DNA of 64,000 bases from Bradyrhizobium sp. B124 (GCF_038967635.1 NZ_CP152413.1:8064001-8128000), one strand, 5' to 3'; shown: positions 46,128-55,553, counted from the stretch's first letter. Notes: generated by a model not told the origin, from the sequence alone. Program-made: numbers and translations.

Positions 46128-47789
46128 ATGAGAAGAAGCCCAACCATCTCGCGGATAAATGTAGCGAACACGCATCCTGTCGATGTGTACATCTCGCCCG
46201 TCAACTTGACGGCCAATGGCAGAGCACATCTCGGGCACGCTGCCGGGCCATACCTCAGAATGGATGTCCTACAGAAGCACTTGAAGAGGGCAGGGCATCA
46301 TGTCCGCTCTGGGCTGACGACGGACGGCTTCGAGAACCATGTCCTGGTCCGAGCGGCTCGTGAGAAAGTCGACCCATCAGACCTAGCACATGGCTTCCAT
46401 ATCAAAATTGTGGAAGATCTTGCCTCACTAGGTCTCGTTTTCGATCATTTCGATGATCCGGCGTATGGCGGGAATCTGCAACGATTTTCGAATGTCAGCA
46501 ACGCGCTCATGGGCGCCTTACTTGCAGCCGGCGCGCTACATTTCCGTGCAGCACGCTTACCAGTGGATGATGCGGTTTCCACGGCCGTGCCACGAGAAGA
46601 GCGCTTCTGCATTGGAGGCTGGTTTGGTGCAACCTGTCCGGTTTGTGAAGCATCTGCGGGTAGCTTCTTCTGTGAACACTGTGGCCATCATTTCGAGCCC
46701 GAGGAAGCGTTGAGTCCAGTATCGAGGCGAGGGCGGATCGTGGAATGGACGGACGACATTTCTGCCTTTCTTTTAGTTTCGGGAAACGACCGACTCCGAC
46801 GGGCGTGGGAGGACACGGCCATCGAAGCTAGCTTCCTGGACATAGGCAAGCGGTATGTCGCACGCAAAGGACAGCAAATGCGGGTGACCGTACCGGGACT
46901 GTACGGATTGGCTTGGAATTCTCGGTACTTCAATACACAGCAGATATTGTTTAGCTATTCCTCGTTACTCTACGCTCATTCTCTCTATTGCGGACATAAA
47001 GACACAGAGGGCTCCGGTAAGCCCAGTCCTTTTTCGCGCGATTCCGATGCGTTCCTCATTAGCGCTACAGGTATCGATAACACAATTCCGATGCTTGTCG
47101 GAGTTACAGGATGTGCATTGGGGCAGGACTCGTTCCGCCCATTTGATCGAATTTTCTTTAATCATTTTCTTCGGCTGAACGGATCGAAGTTCTCCACCAG
47201 TCGCGGTCACGTGATTTGGGCGGGTGAAATCGCCCGAATTCCAAAAATATCTGTCGATGTTCTTAGAGTGTACCTATCGGAAATCTGTCCGGAAGAGACC
47301 GAGACCGATTTGGTGTCAGAGCAGTTGGCCGTTCGCTACAACGCAATTTTCGATAAGATATCTGCAGCCATCGACCGTTGCACGGAGTCCATAAGCGGGA
47401 TGCCGGCTCTCACCGCGTGCTACGTAGATGCTGCGATGATGATCACGCTGGATCGGCTCTATGAGAAGCAATGTGCCGCCCTTTCGCTCGACCATCTGCG
47501 AGTATCCCAAGCGTCGAGGTCGGTTGTCGAATGGGTCGATTGTGTCGGTGCCGCGCCGGACCCTCAGACGGCCTACACATGGTTGATGGGGTTTAGCATA
47601 CTGGCCTGGCCACTGATGCCAAAGATAACGCAAGCCGTATGGCATTGGCTCGGTCATAGCGGGCATCCCCTTGCCGCATGTGCTTCGAGGCCTTCAACCC
47701 AGCGAAGCGGAACTGTGCCGAAACTCAACGGAAGCAGGTTGGCGGCCGCAGATATTGATCGATGCCTTCCCGGGAAGATCGCAGCATGA
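46128..47789 (+). CDS. Methionyl-tRNA-synthetase-like enzyme of a hydrazine-type biosynthetic cluster
   Basis: The 553-residue protein is a class I aminoacyl-tRNA synthetase catalytic core of MetRS type: HIGH-like HLGH (34-37), a zinc knuckle CPVC...CEHC (Cys170, 173, 182, 185), GIDNTIP (where MetRS has GKDN) and KMSKS-like KFSTSR (354-359). It diverges strongly from housekeeping MetRS. In Spb40-type hydrazine synthetases a MetRS-like domain activates an amino acid, which is esterified to an N-hydroxy amine and rearranged on a cupin to an N-N bond. The neighbours include a separate cupin, an N-hydroxylase and a DAO enzyme, matching that system. ATG at 46128; its stop overlaps the next start (ATGA). 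Confidence 0.8.
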   Translation: MRRSPTISRINVANTHPVDVYISPVNLTANGRAHLGHAAGPYLRMDVLQKHLKRAGHHVRSGLTTDGFENHVLVRAAREKVDPSDLAHGFHIKIVEDLASLGLVFDHFDDPAYGGNLQRFSNVSNALMGALLAAGALHFRAARLPVDDAVSTAVPREERFCIGGWFGATCPVCEASAGSFFCEHCGHHFEPEEALSPVSRRGRIVEWTDDISAFLLVSGNDRLRRAWEDTAIEASFLDIGKRYVARKGQQMRVTVPGLYGLAWNSRYFNTQQILFSYSSLLYAHSLYCGHKDTEGSGKPSPFSRDSDAFLISATGIDNTIPMLVGVTGCALGQDSFRPFDRIFFNHFLRLNGSKFSTSRGHVIWAGEIARIPKISVDVLRVYLSEICPEETETDLVSEQLAVRYNAIFDKISAAIDRCTESISGMPALTACYVDAAMMITLDRLYEKQCAALSLDHLRVSQASRSVVEWVDCVGAAPDPQTAYTWLMGFSILAWPLMPKITQAVWHWLGHSGHPLAACASRPSTQRSGTVPKLNGSRLAAADIDRCLPGKIAA

Positions 47790-49003
47790 CACCGGCCACG
47801 AACATCGTTACGGTCGAAGAATTGCCCAATGCGGTCTCGTTGGAAGTCTCAATCCCCTTCATGCTTGGTAGCATCAGCTTAGCGGCATCCTATGGCTCAA
47901 GTTTCTTTCTCGTGGACGCTCTGCGCTCCATTGGACAAAGTGCCACGACCGCCGGCGCCGTCATTTCGACCGGGACCATCGCGACAATACTCTGTTCGCT
48001 CGTAGCTGGCCGCCTTGCCGATGTACTGGGCATGATGCGAACGATCACCCTTGCCGCGGCGATGATGGCGATGGCGATGATTTGTTTCGCATCGGCATCA
48101 AGTCTGACGCTCTTCGCTTACATCGGCGGGCTTTTTCTCGGGGGTGGATGGTCAGTGTTTTACATACTGGCGCCTCTTCAAGTCTTGTGTCACGTGCGAG
48201 CTGACGCCCGTCTCAAGTATCTTACCTTGCTTTCCGGATCTCAAATGCTGGGCATCGGGCTTGCTGCCCCCCTCGCACGCACCATTGCGGAAGTGGCTGG
48301 ATCCTACATTGCAGTTTACGTTTCATTTGCGGTGGCATGCCTCGTTGGTACGACGCTTTTGGAGTTCGCCGGTGGGGCACTGGCGCAAGCTCCTCGGATC
48401 AGAATGTCGACCGTGCGACTTACCTTCGAAGGCGTGCTGGCAACCCTTAGATCGAACACGCGCTATCCGATAATCATGATCGGTGTCGGAGCCTGCGTGT
48501 TCGCAGGCCTTTCAACGTTTCAAGGGCTTTACGCTGCGTCGCGAGCGCAATCTGCCGATACATTCTTTCTGGTCTTCACGCTGACGGCCGTCTTCTTGCG
48601 GTTTGCAGTGGCGCCGGTAATCGGAAAGTGCCGCCTAGAGCGCGTGGCGGCGTTTCTCATCGTGTGCACTATCGCGGGACTGGTCATCCTTTTCGTGAAT
48701 GCAGGTAGTACGGCAACCTATATCCTCGGCACAACGATGTTCGCGCTGGGATATGGTCTCAGCTATTCGACATTGAACAGTATGGTTGTCCAAATTGCAG
48801 GTATCGATGGGACATCGTTGGCCATTGCTTCTCAGGTCTTCACGCTCTCCTACTTCATCGGCCTATTCGGATTTCCATACATCGCTGCGCAGATCGTGAA
48901 AGTCGGCAGCTTCGATCAATTGCTGATGAGCACGATCATGCTTATCGTCGCTAATGGCGTACTTCTTACAATTCAAGTGTTCTCAACCAGCGGGAAGCAT
49001 TGA
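47786..49003 (+). CDS. Major facilitator superfamily exporter
   Basis: The 405-residue protein has about twelve hydrophobic segments and the MFS loop 2-3 motif variant AGRLADVLGMMR (about residues 72-83). The sequence is in the drug/sugar exporter style (for example AYIGGLFLGGGWSVFYILAP). The ATG at 47786 overlaps the stop of the MetRS-like gene, indicating coupling. It would most simply export the product of the cluster or give self-resistance. Confidence 0.85.
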   Translation: MTPATNIVTVEELPNAVSLEVSIPFMLGSISLAASYGSSFFLVDALRSIGQSATTAGAVISTGTIATILCSLVAGRLADVLGMMRTITLAAAMMAMAMICFASASSLTLFAYIGGLFLGGGWSVFYILAPLQVLCHVRADARLKYLTLLSGSQMLGIGLAAPLARTIAEVAGSYIAVYVSFAVACLVGTTLLEFAGGALAQAPRIRMSTVRLTFEGVLATLRSNTRYPIIMIGVGACVFAGLSTFQGLYAASRAQSADTFFLVFTLTAVFLRFAVAPVIGKCRLERVAAFLIVCTIAGLVILFVNAGSTATYILGTTMFALGYGLSYSTLNSMVVQIAGIDGTSLAIASQVFTLSYFIGLFGFPYIAAQIVKVGSFDQLLMSTIMLIVANGVLLTIQVFSTSGKH

Positions 49004-49027
49004 GTGGCTCCGTTTAGGGATGATGGG

Positions 49028-50338
49028 ATGCTGAAGGACAGCGATAGCTGTGACGTAATCGCAATCGGTGCCGGGCCGGCGAATCTAAGCTTGGCAGCGC
49101 TCGCGGCACCGATCCCGGAAGTGTCTGTGCACATCCTGGAAAGGTCAGAGACACTTCAGTGGCATCCGGGCCTGCTCATAGGAGGCGCCGTTATGCAGAC
49201 CAGCCCATTAAAGGACCTGGTCACACCGGCGGATCCAACGAGCGCATACAGCTTCCTCGCCTATTTGCATAATCAAAGACGACTTTATCAAGCCATTGTC
49301 CGTGGACTCGACCGTGTTAGCCGGAGTGAGTTCGAAGATTATTTGCGGTGGGCAGCAAAAAAGCTGACGAACATTCGATTTGGCGAACATGTTATTGCTC
49401 TCGAACTCCGCGGTAACTCCTTTGAGGTCATAACCGGTCGCCGCAGATATCAGACATCAACAGCTGTGCTTGGCGTGGGAAGAGTGCCGTCGATCCCTGA
49501 TTGGGGCCGCAATGCACCACCAAATGAGGTGTTTCACGCGAGTACCCTTCTTCTCCAGCGCCGCGAATTGTCGCGCAAGCGCGTTGTGGTCGTCGGCGGC
49601 GGGCAAAGCGGTGCCGAAATATTTCTTCATCTCCTGAGTGGTACATGCGGCGCGCTGGAGGCTCTGACATGGGTGACGCGCCGCGCAAACATATTCGCGC
49701 TCGAAGACAGCCCTTTCGTCAATGAATGGTTCTTTCCGCAATATGGCGGTTGGTTCTTTGGGCAAAGTGACTCCACGCGAACTCAAATTCTGGAGCGACA
49801 GTCATTGGCCAGCGATGGCGTCAACAGTTCGACGCTTCGCGCTATCTACAACGCGCTGTACGACCGCGAGGTTCATAAGCGGGCTTACCCGACACACGTA
49901 GAAATACGCGTCGACACCAGCGCTGAAGACTTGCGCGGCCTATCTCCGTTTCGCTTGGGCTTGCGACAGCGGACGACAGGCGATTGTTCAGAGCATGTCG
50001 CTGATATTGTGGTCTTAGCCACGGGCTACCGCACCGAAATCCCTGCGTTCCTGGAGCCGATCGCAAGCCGGCTCACGGTCGTGAGTGCCCCCGGCGGCTC
50101 CCAGGAGATCGTGGTCGAGCCGGACTTTTCGGCTCGTTTTGATGGCCCCGAAGAATGTCGCTTGTACGTCCAGAATGGCGCGCGGTTTCAACATGGCATC
50201 GCTGATACAAATCTGAGCTTGGTTCCTTGGCGCGCTTCAACGATCCTCAATTCTATCATCGGCCACGTCGTCTACGATTGTCGACCTGCAACGGGCATCG
50301 TCAAGTGGAGTAGCGTTGGCTTCGAGGGCTCTTGTTGA
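49028..50338 (+). CDS. Lysine/ornithine N-monooxygenase
   Basis: The 436-residue flavoprotein belongs to the N-hydroxylating monooxygenases (IucD/SidA/PvdA). It shows FAD motif IGAGPANLSLA near the N-terminus, LQTSP-like MQTSPLKDLV with PTSAYSFLAYL, NADPH motif VVGGGQSGAEIF and the ATGY motif in LATGYRTE. These enzymes hydroxylate the side-chain amine of Lys or Orn; in hydrazine pathways the Lys N6-hydroxylase makes the first intermediate. The ATG at 49028 follows an AGGGATG stretch; GTG at 49004 directly after the previous stop is an alternative. Confidence 0.88.
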   Translation: MLKDSDSCDVIAIGAGPANLSLAALAAPIPEVSVHILERSETLQWHPGLLIGGAVMQTSPLKDLVTPADPTSAYSFLAYLHNQRRLYQAIVRGLDRVSRSEFEDYLRWAAKKLTNIRFGEHVIALELRGNSFEVITGRRRYQTSTAVLGVGRVPSIPDWGRNAPPNEVFHASTLLLQRRELSRKRVVVVGGGQSGAEIFLHLLSGTCGALEALTWVTRRANIFALEDSPFVNEWFFPQYGGWFFGQSDSTRTQILERQSLASDGVNSSTLRAIYNALYDREVHKRAYPTHVEIRVDTSAEDLRGLSPFRLGLRQRTTGDCSEHVADIVVLATGYRTEIPAFLEPIASRLTVVSAPGGSQEIVVEPDFSARFDGPEECRLYVQNGARFQHGIADTNLSLVPWRASTILNSIIGHVVYDCRPATGIVKWSSVGFEGSC

Positions 50339-50387
50339 AAAACGCGGCAGCATGCCGCCACCACGCTATGTTCATTCGGAGTACACT

Positions 50388-50729
50388 ATGAAGAATGCGC
50401 AGTTGATGACCCTTGGCGACATGACGGTCTATAGCCCCGGTGTATTGGTTCAGCGCGTCGAAGAAATAGCTGATCCCGAGACCGCTTGTCCGGTCGAACT
50501 CATCGAATTCCGGCTGGATCCGTTTGCGGTGTCGACGCCTCATTCCCATCCGTCACACGAGATCTGGCGCGTCACGAGCGGCCACGGTCGGGTGATAACT
50601 GACGATGGTGAGTTGGTGGTCACGGCAGGAGACCTGGTGTTTCTGCAGCCAGATCGAACCCATCATTTGGAAAATCGTGGCAGTGACGTTTTGAGCGCCT
50701 TGTCCATCTCCTGGAAGGATGCCCGATGA
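50388..50729 (+). CDS. Cupin of the hydrazine-synthetase type
   Basis: A 113-residue single-domain cupin: motif 1 PHSHPSHEIWRVTSGHGRV (His52, His54, Glu58) and motif 2 with GDLVFLQPDRTHHLEN (His92). In Spb40-type enzymes a zinc cupin is fused to the MetRS-like domain and catalyses the N-N bond-forming rearrangement; here it is a free-standing gene in the same operon. ATG at 50388 has GGAG 7 bases upstream; its stop overlaps the next start (ATGA). A frame extending to 50316 overlaps the hydroxylase gene and is less likely. Confidence 0.8.
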   Translation: MKNAQLMTLGDMTVYSPGVLVQRVEEIADPETACPVELIEFRLDPFAVSTPHSHPSHEIWRVTSGHGRVITDDGELVVTAGDLVFLQPDRTHHLENRGSDVLSALSISWKDAR

Positions 50730-51790
50730 CCGACGAGATATGTGATCTTGCCGTCATTGGCGCCGGCGTCATGGGCCTGAGTGCTGCCTTCATCGCAGCG
50801 CGCAATAGTCCGCGGGAAAGAATCGTCATCTTCGAACGAGATACCGTTGGGGCAGGTGCCAGTGGGTTTGCTCCCGGAATCCAAGTCAGTATCTGTCGTA
50901 ATGAAAAGGAAAGAAGCCTCGTCAATCCTGGTTCAAAGTTCTGGCGAGGTATCTATCCCCATGGGCTTTGGCGCAACGGCCGAGACTGTGACGTGTACTG
51001 GTTGACACGCGCTCCCGACGAACTCGCCCGACTGAGTGGCGTGGGCGGTGCGACCCCGTCAACTTCTTTTGCACTGACCGAGAGGCTTTCCTCGCTGCCT
51101 CGTTTTGTGATCCCCGGCGGTATGGCTGTGGCACTGGATCGGGGTTCTTACAGTCCGGTGAATTCCATTGTTCAGGATCTGGCCCAAAGGCTCAAAGCCG
51201 TCGGTGTTTCGATATGCGAAAAGACATCTATTGAAAGAATACGGCAGGGACGAAGCAATCTTCTTCTCCGAACCTCTGATGGCGGCGAAATCGCGGCGAG
51301 GCGGGCCATCCTGGCAATTGGGCCGTGGCTACCCGATTCACCCCTGCGTGAGCTTCTCGCAGAGGAGCCGCGTTTGCGAGTTAAAAAGGTGGTCGCGCTT
51401 CACTTGGCGGCGCGCCCCACCCCGACGTGTCCAATGATCGGCTTGCTCGATGACTACGCTTTCCTCATTCCCATGATCGCGGAGGGATACTGGTTGTTCA
51501 GCTTTACCTCGCAGGAATGGGATGTGAAGCCCGGCACCGATGGGCTGCATGTCAGTCCGGATGATCTCGCGCGCGCCACCGCAATGTTGGCAAAATGGTT
51601 CTCCTCAGACGTGCCCGCGGTGGCCTCTGCACGTGTGTTCTGCGATTGCTATTCTGACGATGGTGTCCCGTTCTCCCGGCCAGCTAGCAATGTCGCCGGT
51701 CTGTACGTGATTGGTGGTGGAGCAGGTAACGGGTTTCGCTTTGGGCCGGCCTGTGCGGAAGAGGCAATACGTTCCCTGTATGCGCCGTAG
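50726..51790 (+). CDS. DAO-family FAD-dependent amine oxidase
   Basis: The 354-residue protein has the N-terminal FAD motif LAVIGAGVMGLSAAFIAAR with IVIFERD, a GASGFAPG loop and the C-terminal GLYVIGGGAGNGFRFGPACAEEAI, typical of glycine/sarcosine oxidase-like flavoenzymes. In the s56-p1 pathway a DAO-type enzyme oxidatively splits the Lys-Gly hydrazine to release hydrazinoacetate; that role is inferred here from context. It is coupled to the cupin gene by an ATGA overlap. Confidence 0.85.
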   Translation: MTDEICDLAVIGAGVMGLSAAFIAARNSPRERIVIFERDTVGAGASGFAPGIQVSICRNEKERSLVNPGSKFWRGIYPHGLWRNGRDCDVYWLTRAPDELARLSGVGGATPSTSFALTERLSSLPRFVIPGGMAVALDRGSYSPVNSIVQDLAQRLKAVGVSICEKTSIERIRQGRSNLLLRTSDGGEIAARRAILAIGPWLPDSPLRELLAEEPRLRVKKVVALHLAARPTPTCPMIGLLDDYAFLIPMIAEGYWLFSFTSQEWDVKPGTDGLHVSPDDLARATAMLAKWFSSDVPAVASARVFCDCYSDDGVPFSRPASNVAGLYVIGGGAGNGFRFGPACAEEAIRSLYAP

Positions 51791-51806
51791 TTGCCACGAG
51801 CGGGTC

Positions 51807-52949
51807 ATGCCAGGCGAAGTCAACCTCTCTCGCAAATTCGCAGATGCCGGTTGTCGCGATCGCTCGAGATCGACCATGATTGTTGATCTCAGCGCCATTC
51901 AGTCCAATTATCGGAAGTGTCAGGCGCTTGCGCCAAACAGCGCCTGCGGCGCAGTTGTCAAGGCCGACGCCTACGGCCTTGGCGCGGCGCGTATAGCGCC
52001 CTTCCTTGCTCACCTTGGCTGTACGCATTTTTTTGTGGCCGATATGGAGGAAGCCATTACCCTGCGCGATGTGCTGCCGTCCTCTGCAAAGATCTACATG
52101 CTCCACGGCGTTATGTCAGGTATGGAGCGGTTGGCCGAGCAGCATGGTTTGTTGCCGATTCTCAACAGCAGGGAGCAACTGGAGGCCTGGCTTCGGCATT
52201 GCCGCCTTCGCAAAAGCGCGTTGCCAGCGGGTATCCATGTCGACACCGGCCTGTCTCGACTGGGTTTTCCCATTGATGAGTTGCAGACAATCGCCGAGAC
52301 TGAAACGGGGCTGTCGGAATTGCCCGTAGCGCTGTTCATGAGTCAGCTCGCCTGCGCCGAGTGGCGAAACGAGATCAGTCTTCAACAGTTGATGCGTTTC
52401 CGCAAACTCACCCATTTGTTCCCGAAGGCTATCCTTTCGCTGTCGAACTCGGCGGGACTGCTCGCCGGACGTGAATTTCATTTTGACCTCATAAGGTGCG
52501 GTGGAGGGATTTTCGGCCTTTCGACGTCCGATGTTCCCTGCTTCAAGCCGTCGCAAGTCGTGGGCCTGCGGACGCAAATCATTCAATGCCGTAAGGTAAA
52601 GCGTGGGGAAGCGATCGGTTATCACGGGTCCTACCGCGCGGAGAGGGGGATGCGGGTCGCTACGACCTCCATCGGTTACGGAGATGGGTTCCCGCGCGTT
52701 TTGGACAAACGAGGGTATGCCTTTATATGTGGGACGCGTGTGCCAATCGTCGGCTTCGTTTCGATGGATCTTATGACTGTTGACGTGACAGATCTGCCCG
52801 AGAGTTGGACGACGCCGGGCACTTTGGTCGACCTGATCTGCCCCGAGCAAACCGTCGGAGATATGGCGTCAGCCGCGAAAATGCTCAGCGATGAGTTGAC
52901 CACAGCAATTGGGCGGCGGTGCCGCAGGCTTTATGTTTCAGCGAAATGA
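51807..52949 (+). CDS. alr: Alanine racemase-family PLP enzyme
   Basis: The 380-residue enzyme has the fold III alanine racemase hallmarks: PLP lysine in VVKADAYGLG (about residue 59-68), IHVDTGLSRLGF, SNSAG, the second catalytic Tyr in SIGYGDGFPR and VGFVSMDLMTVDVT. It would interconvert L- and D-alanine or a related amino acid. Within this operon it may supply a D-amino acid for the product rather than for cell wall. The ATG at 51807 leaves a normal N-terminal lead before IVDLSAIQSNY; a frame from 51711 overlaps the preceding gene. Confidence 0.85.
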   Translation: MPGEVNLSRKFADAGCRDRSRSTMIVDLSAIQSNYRKCQALAPNSACGAVVKADAYGLGAARIAPFLAHLGCTHFFVADMEEAITLRDVLPSSAKIYMLHGVMSGMERLAEQHGLLPILNSREQLEAWLRHCRLRKSALPAGIHVDTGLSRLGFPIDELQTIAETETGLSELPVALFMSQLACAEWRNEISLQQLMRFRKLTHLFPKAILSLSNSAGLLAGREFHFDLIRCGGGIFGLSTSDVPCFKPSQVVGLRTQIIQCRKVKRGEAIGYHGSYRAERGMRVATTSIGYGDGFPRVLDKRGYAFICGTRVPIVGFVSMDLMTVDVTDLPESWTTPGTLVDLICPEQTVGDMASAAKMLSDELTTAIGRRCRRLYVSAK

Positions 52950-52961
52950 TGTGAGGCAACG

Positions 52962-53681
52962 GTGAACTCCTCTGCCCGCCAATCGGAGCAAGTCAATCGA
53001 GCGATCTATCGCGGCGACGCAGGCATGCGTCTCATGTGTCCGAACCACTTCACCGCTAAGGTGCGTCGGTTCCATGATTATGAGAGACGCTTCTATCGCG
53101 ATCTCCTGCGCGCGAGCCGATACGAGTTGATCATTGAGGTAGGTTGTAACGGCTATCGCCTGATCGGCGTCAAAGGCGATTACAATGATTACCTTGGCAT
53201 CGATATAAATCCACCTCGTGCACGGCGGTTAAAAAATGGGCGCGGAGCGGTTATCCGATGTGAGGCTAACAAATTCTTCAAAAGAACCCGGCTGATCAAT
53301 GAGATAATGATCCGATATGGCGGACGGGTGCTTAGCATATTGCCGTTCAATTTTCTCGGTACGATGGATGCGCCAATGGAATTTCTCACACTGGTCTGCC
53401 AGGCGCCCTTCGATCTTGCTTTGTCGCTCTTTTCAACGAGCGAGACCGCAACGGTTGCGCGCCTCGAATACTATGATCTTTGTGGCATCTCCGTGCAGGG
53501 TGTGGTGCGTACGGATGACTATGTCCGCTTAGACTGCTCCAACGGGTTCCAGGCGTTCGCCTTCGATCCGTTCTTTCTGGAGAGGCGCATATCGGCCTGT
53601 GGCTTCCGCTTAAGCAATGCTGAGTGCTATGATGTCTGTCACTTCCTCCATTTCAAAAGGAGTAATTCTGAAATACAGTGA
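52962..53681 (+). CDS. Class I methyltransferase-like protein
   Basis: The 239-residue protein has a recognisable SAM-binding start (YELIIEVGCNGYRLIGVKGDYNDYLGIDINPPRA, motif I EVGCNG and acidic GIDIN), then a hydrophobic middle (LSILPFNFLGTMDAP). Motif I lacks the second glycine spacing of textbook enzymes, so it could bind a different ligand. Start is GTG at 52962 with GAGG 8 bases upstream, 12 bases after the racemase. Last gene of the rightward operon; probably a tailoring step. Confidence 0.6.
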   Translation: MNSSARQSEQVNRAIYRGDAGMRLMCPNHFTAKVRRFHDYERRFYRDLLRASRYELIIEVGCNGYRLIGVKGDYNDYLGIDINPPRARRLKNGRGAVIRCEANKFFKRTRLINEIMIRYGGRVLSILPFNFLGTMDAPMEFLTLVCQAPFDLALSLFSTSETATVARLEYYDLCGISVQGVVRTDDYVRLDCSNGFQAFAFDPFFLERRISACGFRLSNAECYDVCHFLHFKRSNSEIQ

Positions 53682-53999
53682 TCAGGATAATGCCACCCGC
53701 GCCCAGGAAGCTTGATCGGCGAGCTGCACGGCGCCTTCGGCCAGCGCGGTAGGATCAGTCGGCGCACATGTCGCGCGCTCCTTGCTTTCCACGCGTGTCC
53801 GCGCGCTCCACGGAGGAGCGGTAGGTCAAGCTGGCCTGTGATCGAGCTGGCTCAAGGCTCGCGCGATACGCGTCCGCCTTGAGCCCGCCCGATCGCCGAT
53901 TTGTTGGCTTGGCAAGCGTTCGCTGACGGCCGAGCGCCAATCGGCGCGCTTGCAATGCCGGCCGCGTACCGGCCCTCGCTCACCTTACTAGCTAGGATG
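53682..53999. other. Convergent intergenic region
   Basis: About 320 bases between the methyltransferase and the acyl-CoA dehydrogenase genes. It holds the stem-loop described at 53849-53885; no gene seen. Confidence 0.5.
53849..53885. terminator. Stem-loop between convergent genes, possible bidirectional terminator
   Basis: GGCTCAAGGC (53849-53858) pairs perfectly with GCCTTGAGCC (53876-53885) across a 17-base loop that itself contains GCG-rich pairing. The position between two convergent genes fits a terminator, but neither side has a T-run. Confidence 0.4.
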
Positions 54000-55553
54000 T
54001 CAGACGTACTGCACCAACTTGAGATAATCGTTTGTGAGGACAGGTGAGCGGATGGAAGAAGCTGCGTCTTGAAGGAAGGTATTCAGAGTTCGACTAGCGC
54101 GAATGCGGCCTTCGAAAGACAGCCGTGCCGGCGCTCGAGTACGGAGAGTTGCTAATTCGGAACTGACCAGGTCAGCCGCGGCATTGGCACAATCTGACGC
54201 GGAGAAGCAACCAGCAGACATGACGGCTTGTGCCAGTCCCAGTGTGGTGAGCCAACCCGCGTAAATGAGCACGGCACCGTCTGTCTCATTGAGCCCAGCG
54301 AGTTCCTCAATCGCAGCAGCATGGACTGGCGCCGCATCAAGAGAAAGAAAAAGATCGGCTATTTCGTCACGTGTGGCTCTAGAGAGAAGGCAGCGGCCGA
54401 GATGTGATAGGAGCGTCTCGGTTGGACCTTCGAAGATGCGGAGAATGCGAGCGTCTCGATAGATTTTAGCTACAGGCGTTCCCTCATCGTAACCACGGCC
54501 ACCTAACAGCTGGACGCATTGATCAGCGACGAGGCCGCACCACTCCGACGACAAAACCTTCGTTGCCGACGCAAGGTGGACGTTGGGGCCGCCCTGCGCT
54601 GAGACAAGTCGGCAGGACGCCCCCAGCATTGCCTTCACTACTTCCCGCCGGAGCACCAGCTGCCCAAATAACTGCTCGATATAGCTGTTCTCAATCATGC
54701 GCAGCTTACCCAGTCGACGATGGCTTGCATATGAGGCTGCGACCTGGATCGCGCGCTCAAGGGCTCCAAGACCCATAGCAGCCACGCCGATACGCCCGCG
54801 GTTCATGCTGGATGCCGCTGCCCCCCAGCCGTCTTGATCGCGAGAGAGCACGTAAGCGCTCGGCACCTCGACATTCTGGAACTCGAGGGTATTTTGAATG
54901 ATGCCACGCAGACCGAGTGTGCGATGCTCGTGCGTGACCTTTAGGCCCGGAGCCTGCCTATCAACGAGCACACCGACAAGCCGACCTTTCGCATGTCCGG
55001 GACCAGAGGCTCGCGCAAAGCAAACGATCCAGCGAGCCCAGTCAGCGAGGCCAATCCAAATCTTGCGGCCAGAGATGCGAACTCTATCTTCGTCTATGAA
55101 AGCCGAAGCCTCTATGTGCCGCGGGGCAGAGCCAGCTCCAGGCTCCGTCAAAGCGAAAGCGCAAAGGTCGCCGCGTGTGGCACCCCACATGACATGCTTC
55201 TGTTCAGGGATGTGCGGTGCCGCTTCGATGCAGGGCAAGGCCAGGAAGTTATGGATAACGAGGGTAGAGGCAGCCGAGATATCGAAGGATGCAGTGGCCG
55301 AGATGAGGTCGATTGCCTCTTGCAAGGAAAGAGCTAATCCGCCGTGCTCGGCGGGTGCAGTGAGCCCGAAGAGTCCATGCCTTGCCAATATGCTGTGTAG
55401 GGTCGGAGGGAACGCTCGACGTTCATCTGCATCTGCGAAATTCAACTGACTGAGGTCATCGATTAAACTGGAATATAGGCCAGGTGCACCGCCTTCAGCT
55501 GTGCGTTCCTGCGCCTCCTCGAATAGGGAGTCAACTCGAGTGTACATGTCCAT
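54000..55553 (-). CDS. Acyl-CoA dehydrogenase-family flavoprotein
   Basis: The 517-residue protein has the acyl-CoA dehydrogenase pattern: N-terminal helical domain with HGLFGLTAPAEHGGLALSLQEAIDLI, beta domain with ALTEPGAGSAPRHIEASAF and KIWIGLADWARW, and C-terminal QLLGGRGYDEGTPVAKIYRDARILRIFEGPTETLL. A C-terminal extension of about 130 residues follows. Family members form C=C bonds or act on N- or S-heteroatom substrates. The catalytic Glu region (IFEGPTETL) is normal. The ATG at 55553 was chosen; the frame is open to 55781 without family similarity. It converges on the hydrazine-type operon and could belong to the same pathway. Confidence 0.83.
   Translation of the reverse strand: MDMYTRVDSLFEEAQERTAEGGAPGLYSSLIDDLSQLNFADADERRAFPPTLHSILARHGLFGLTAPAEHGGLALSLQEAIDLISATASFDISAASTLVIHNFLALPCIEAAPHIPEQKHVMWGATRGDLCAFALTEPGAGSAPRHIEASAFIDEDRVRISGRKIWIGLADWARWIVCFARASGPGHAKGRLVGVLVDRQAPGLKVTHEHRTLGLRGIIQNTLEFQNVEVPSAYVLSRDQDGWGAAASSMNRGRIGVAAMGLGALERAIQVAASYASHRRLGKLRMIENSYIEQLFGQLVLRREVVKAMLGASCRLVSAQGGPNVHLASATKVLSSEWCGLVADQCVQLLGGRGYDEGTPVAKIYRDARILRIFEGPTETLLSHLGRCLLSRATRDEIADLFLSLDAAPVHAAAIEELAGLNETDGAVLIYAGWLTTLGLAQAVMSAGCFSASDCANAAADLVSSELATLRTRAPARLSFEGRIRASRTLNTFLQDAASSIRSPVLTNDYLKLVQYV

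Noticed and set aside
46128..47789. A housekeeping methionyl-tRNA synthetase
   Set aside because: The core motifs are altered, the tRNA-binding part is poorly kept and the operon context is biosynthetic, so a true MetRS is unlikely.
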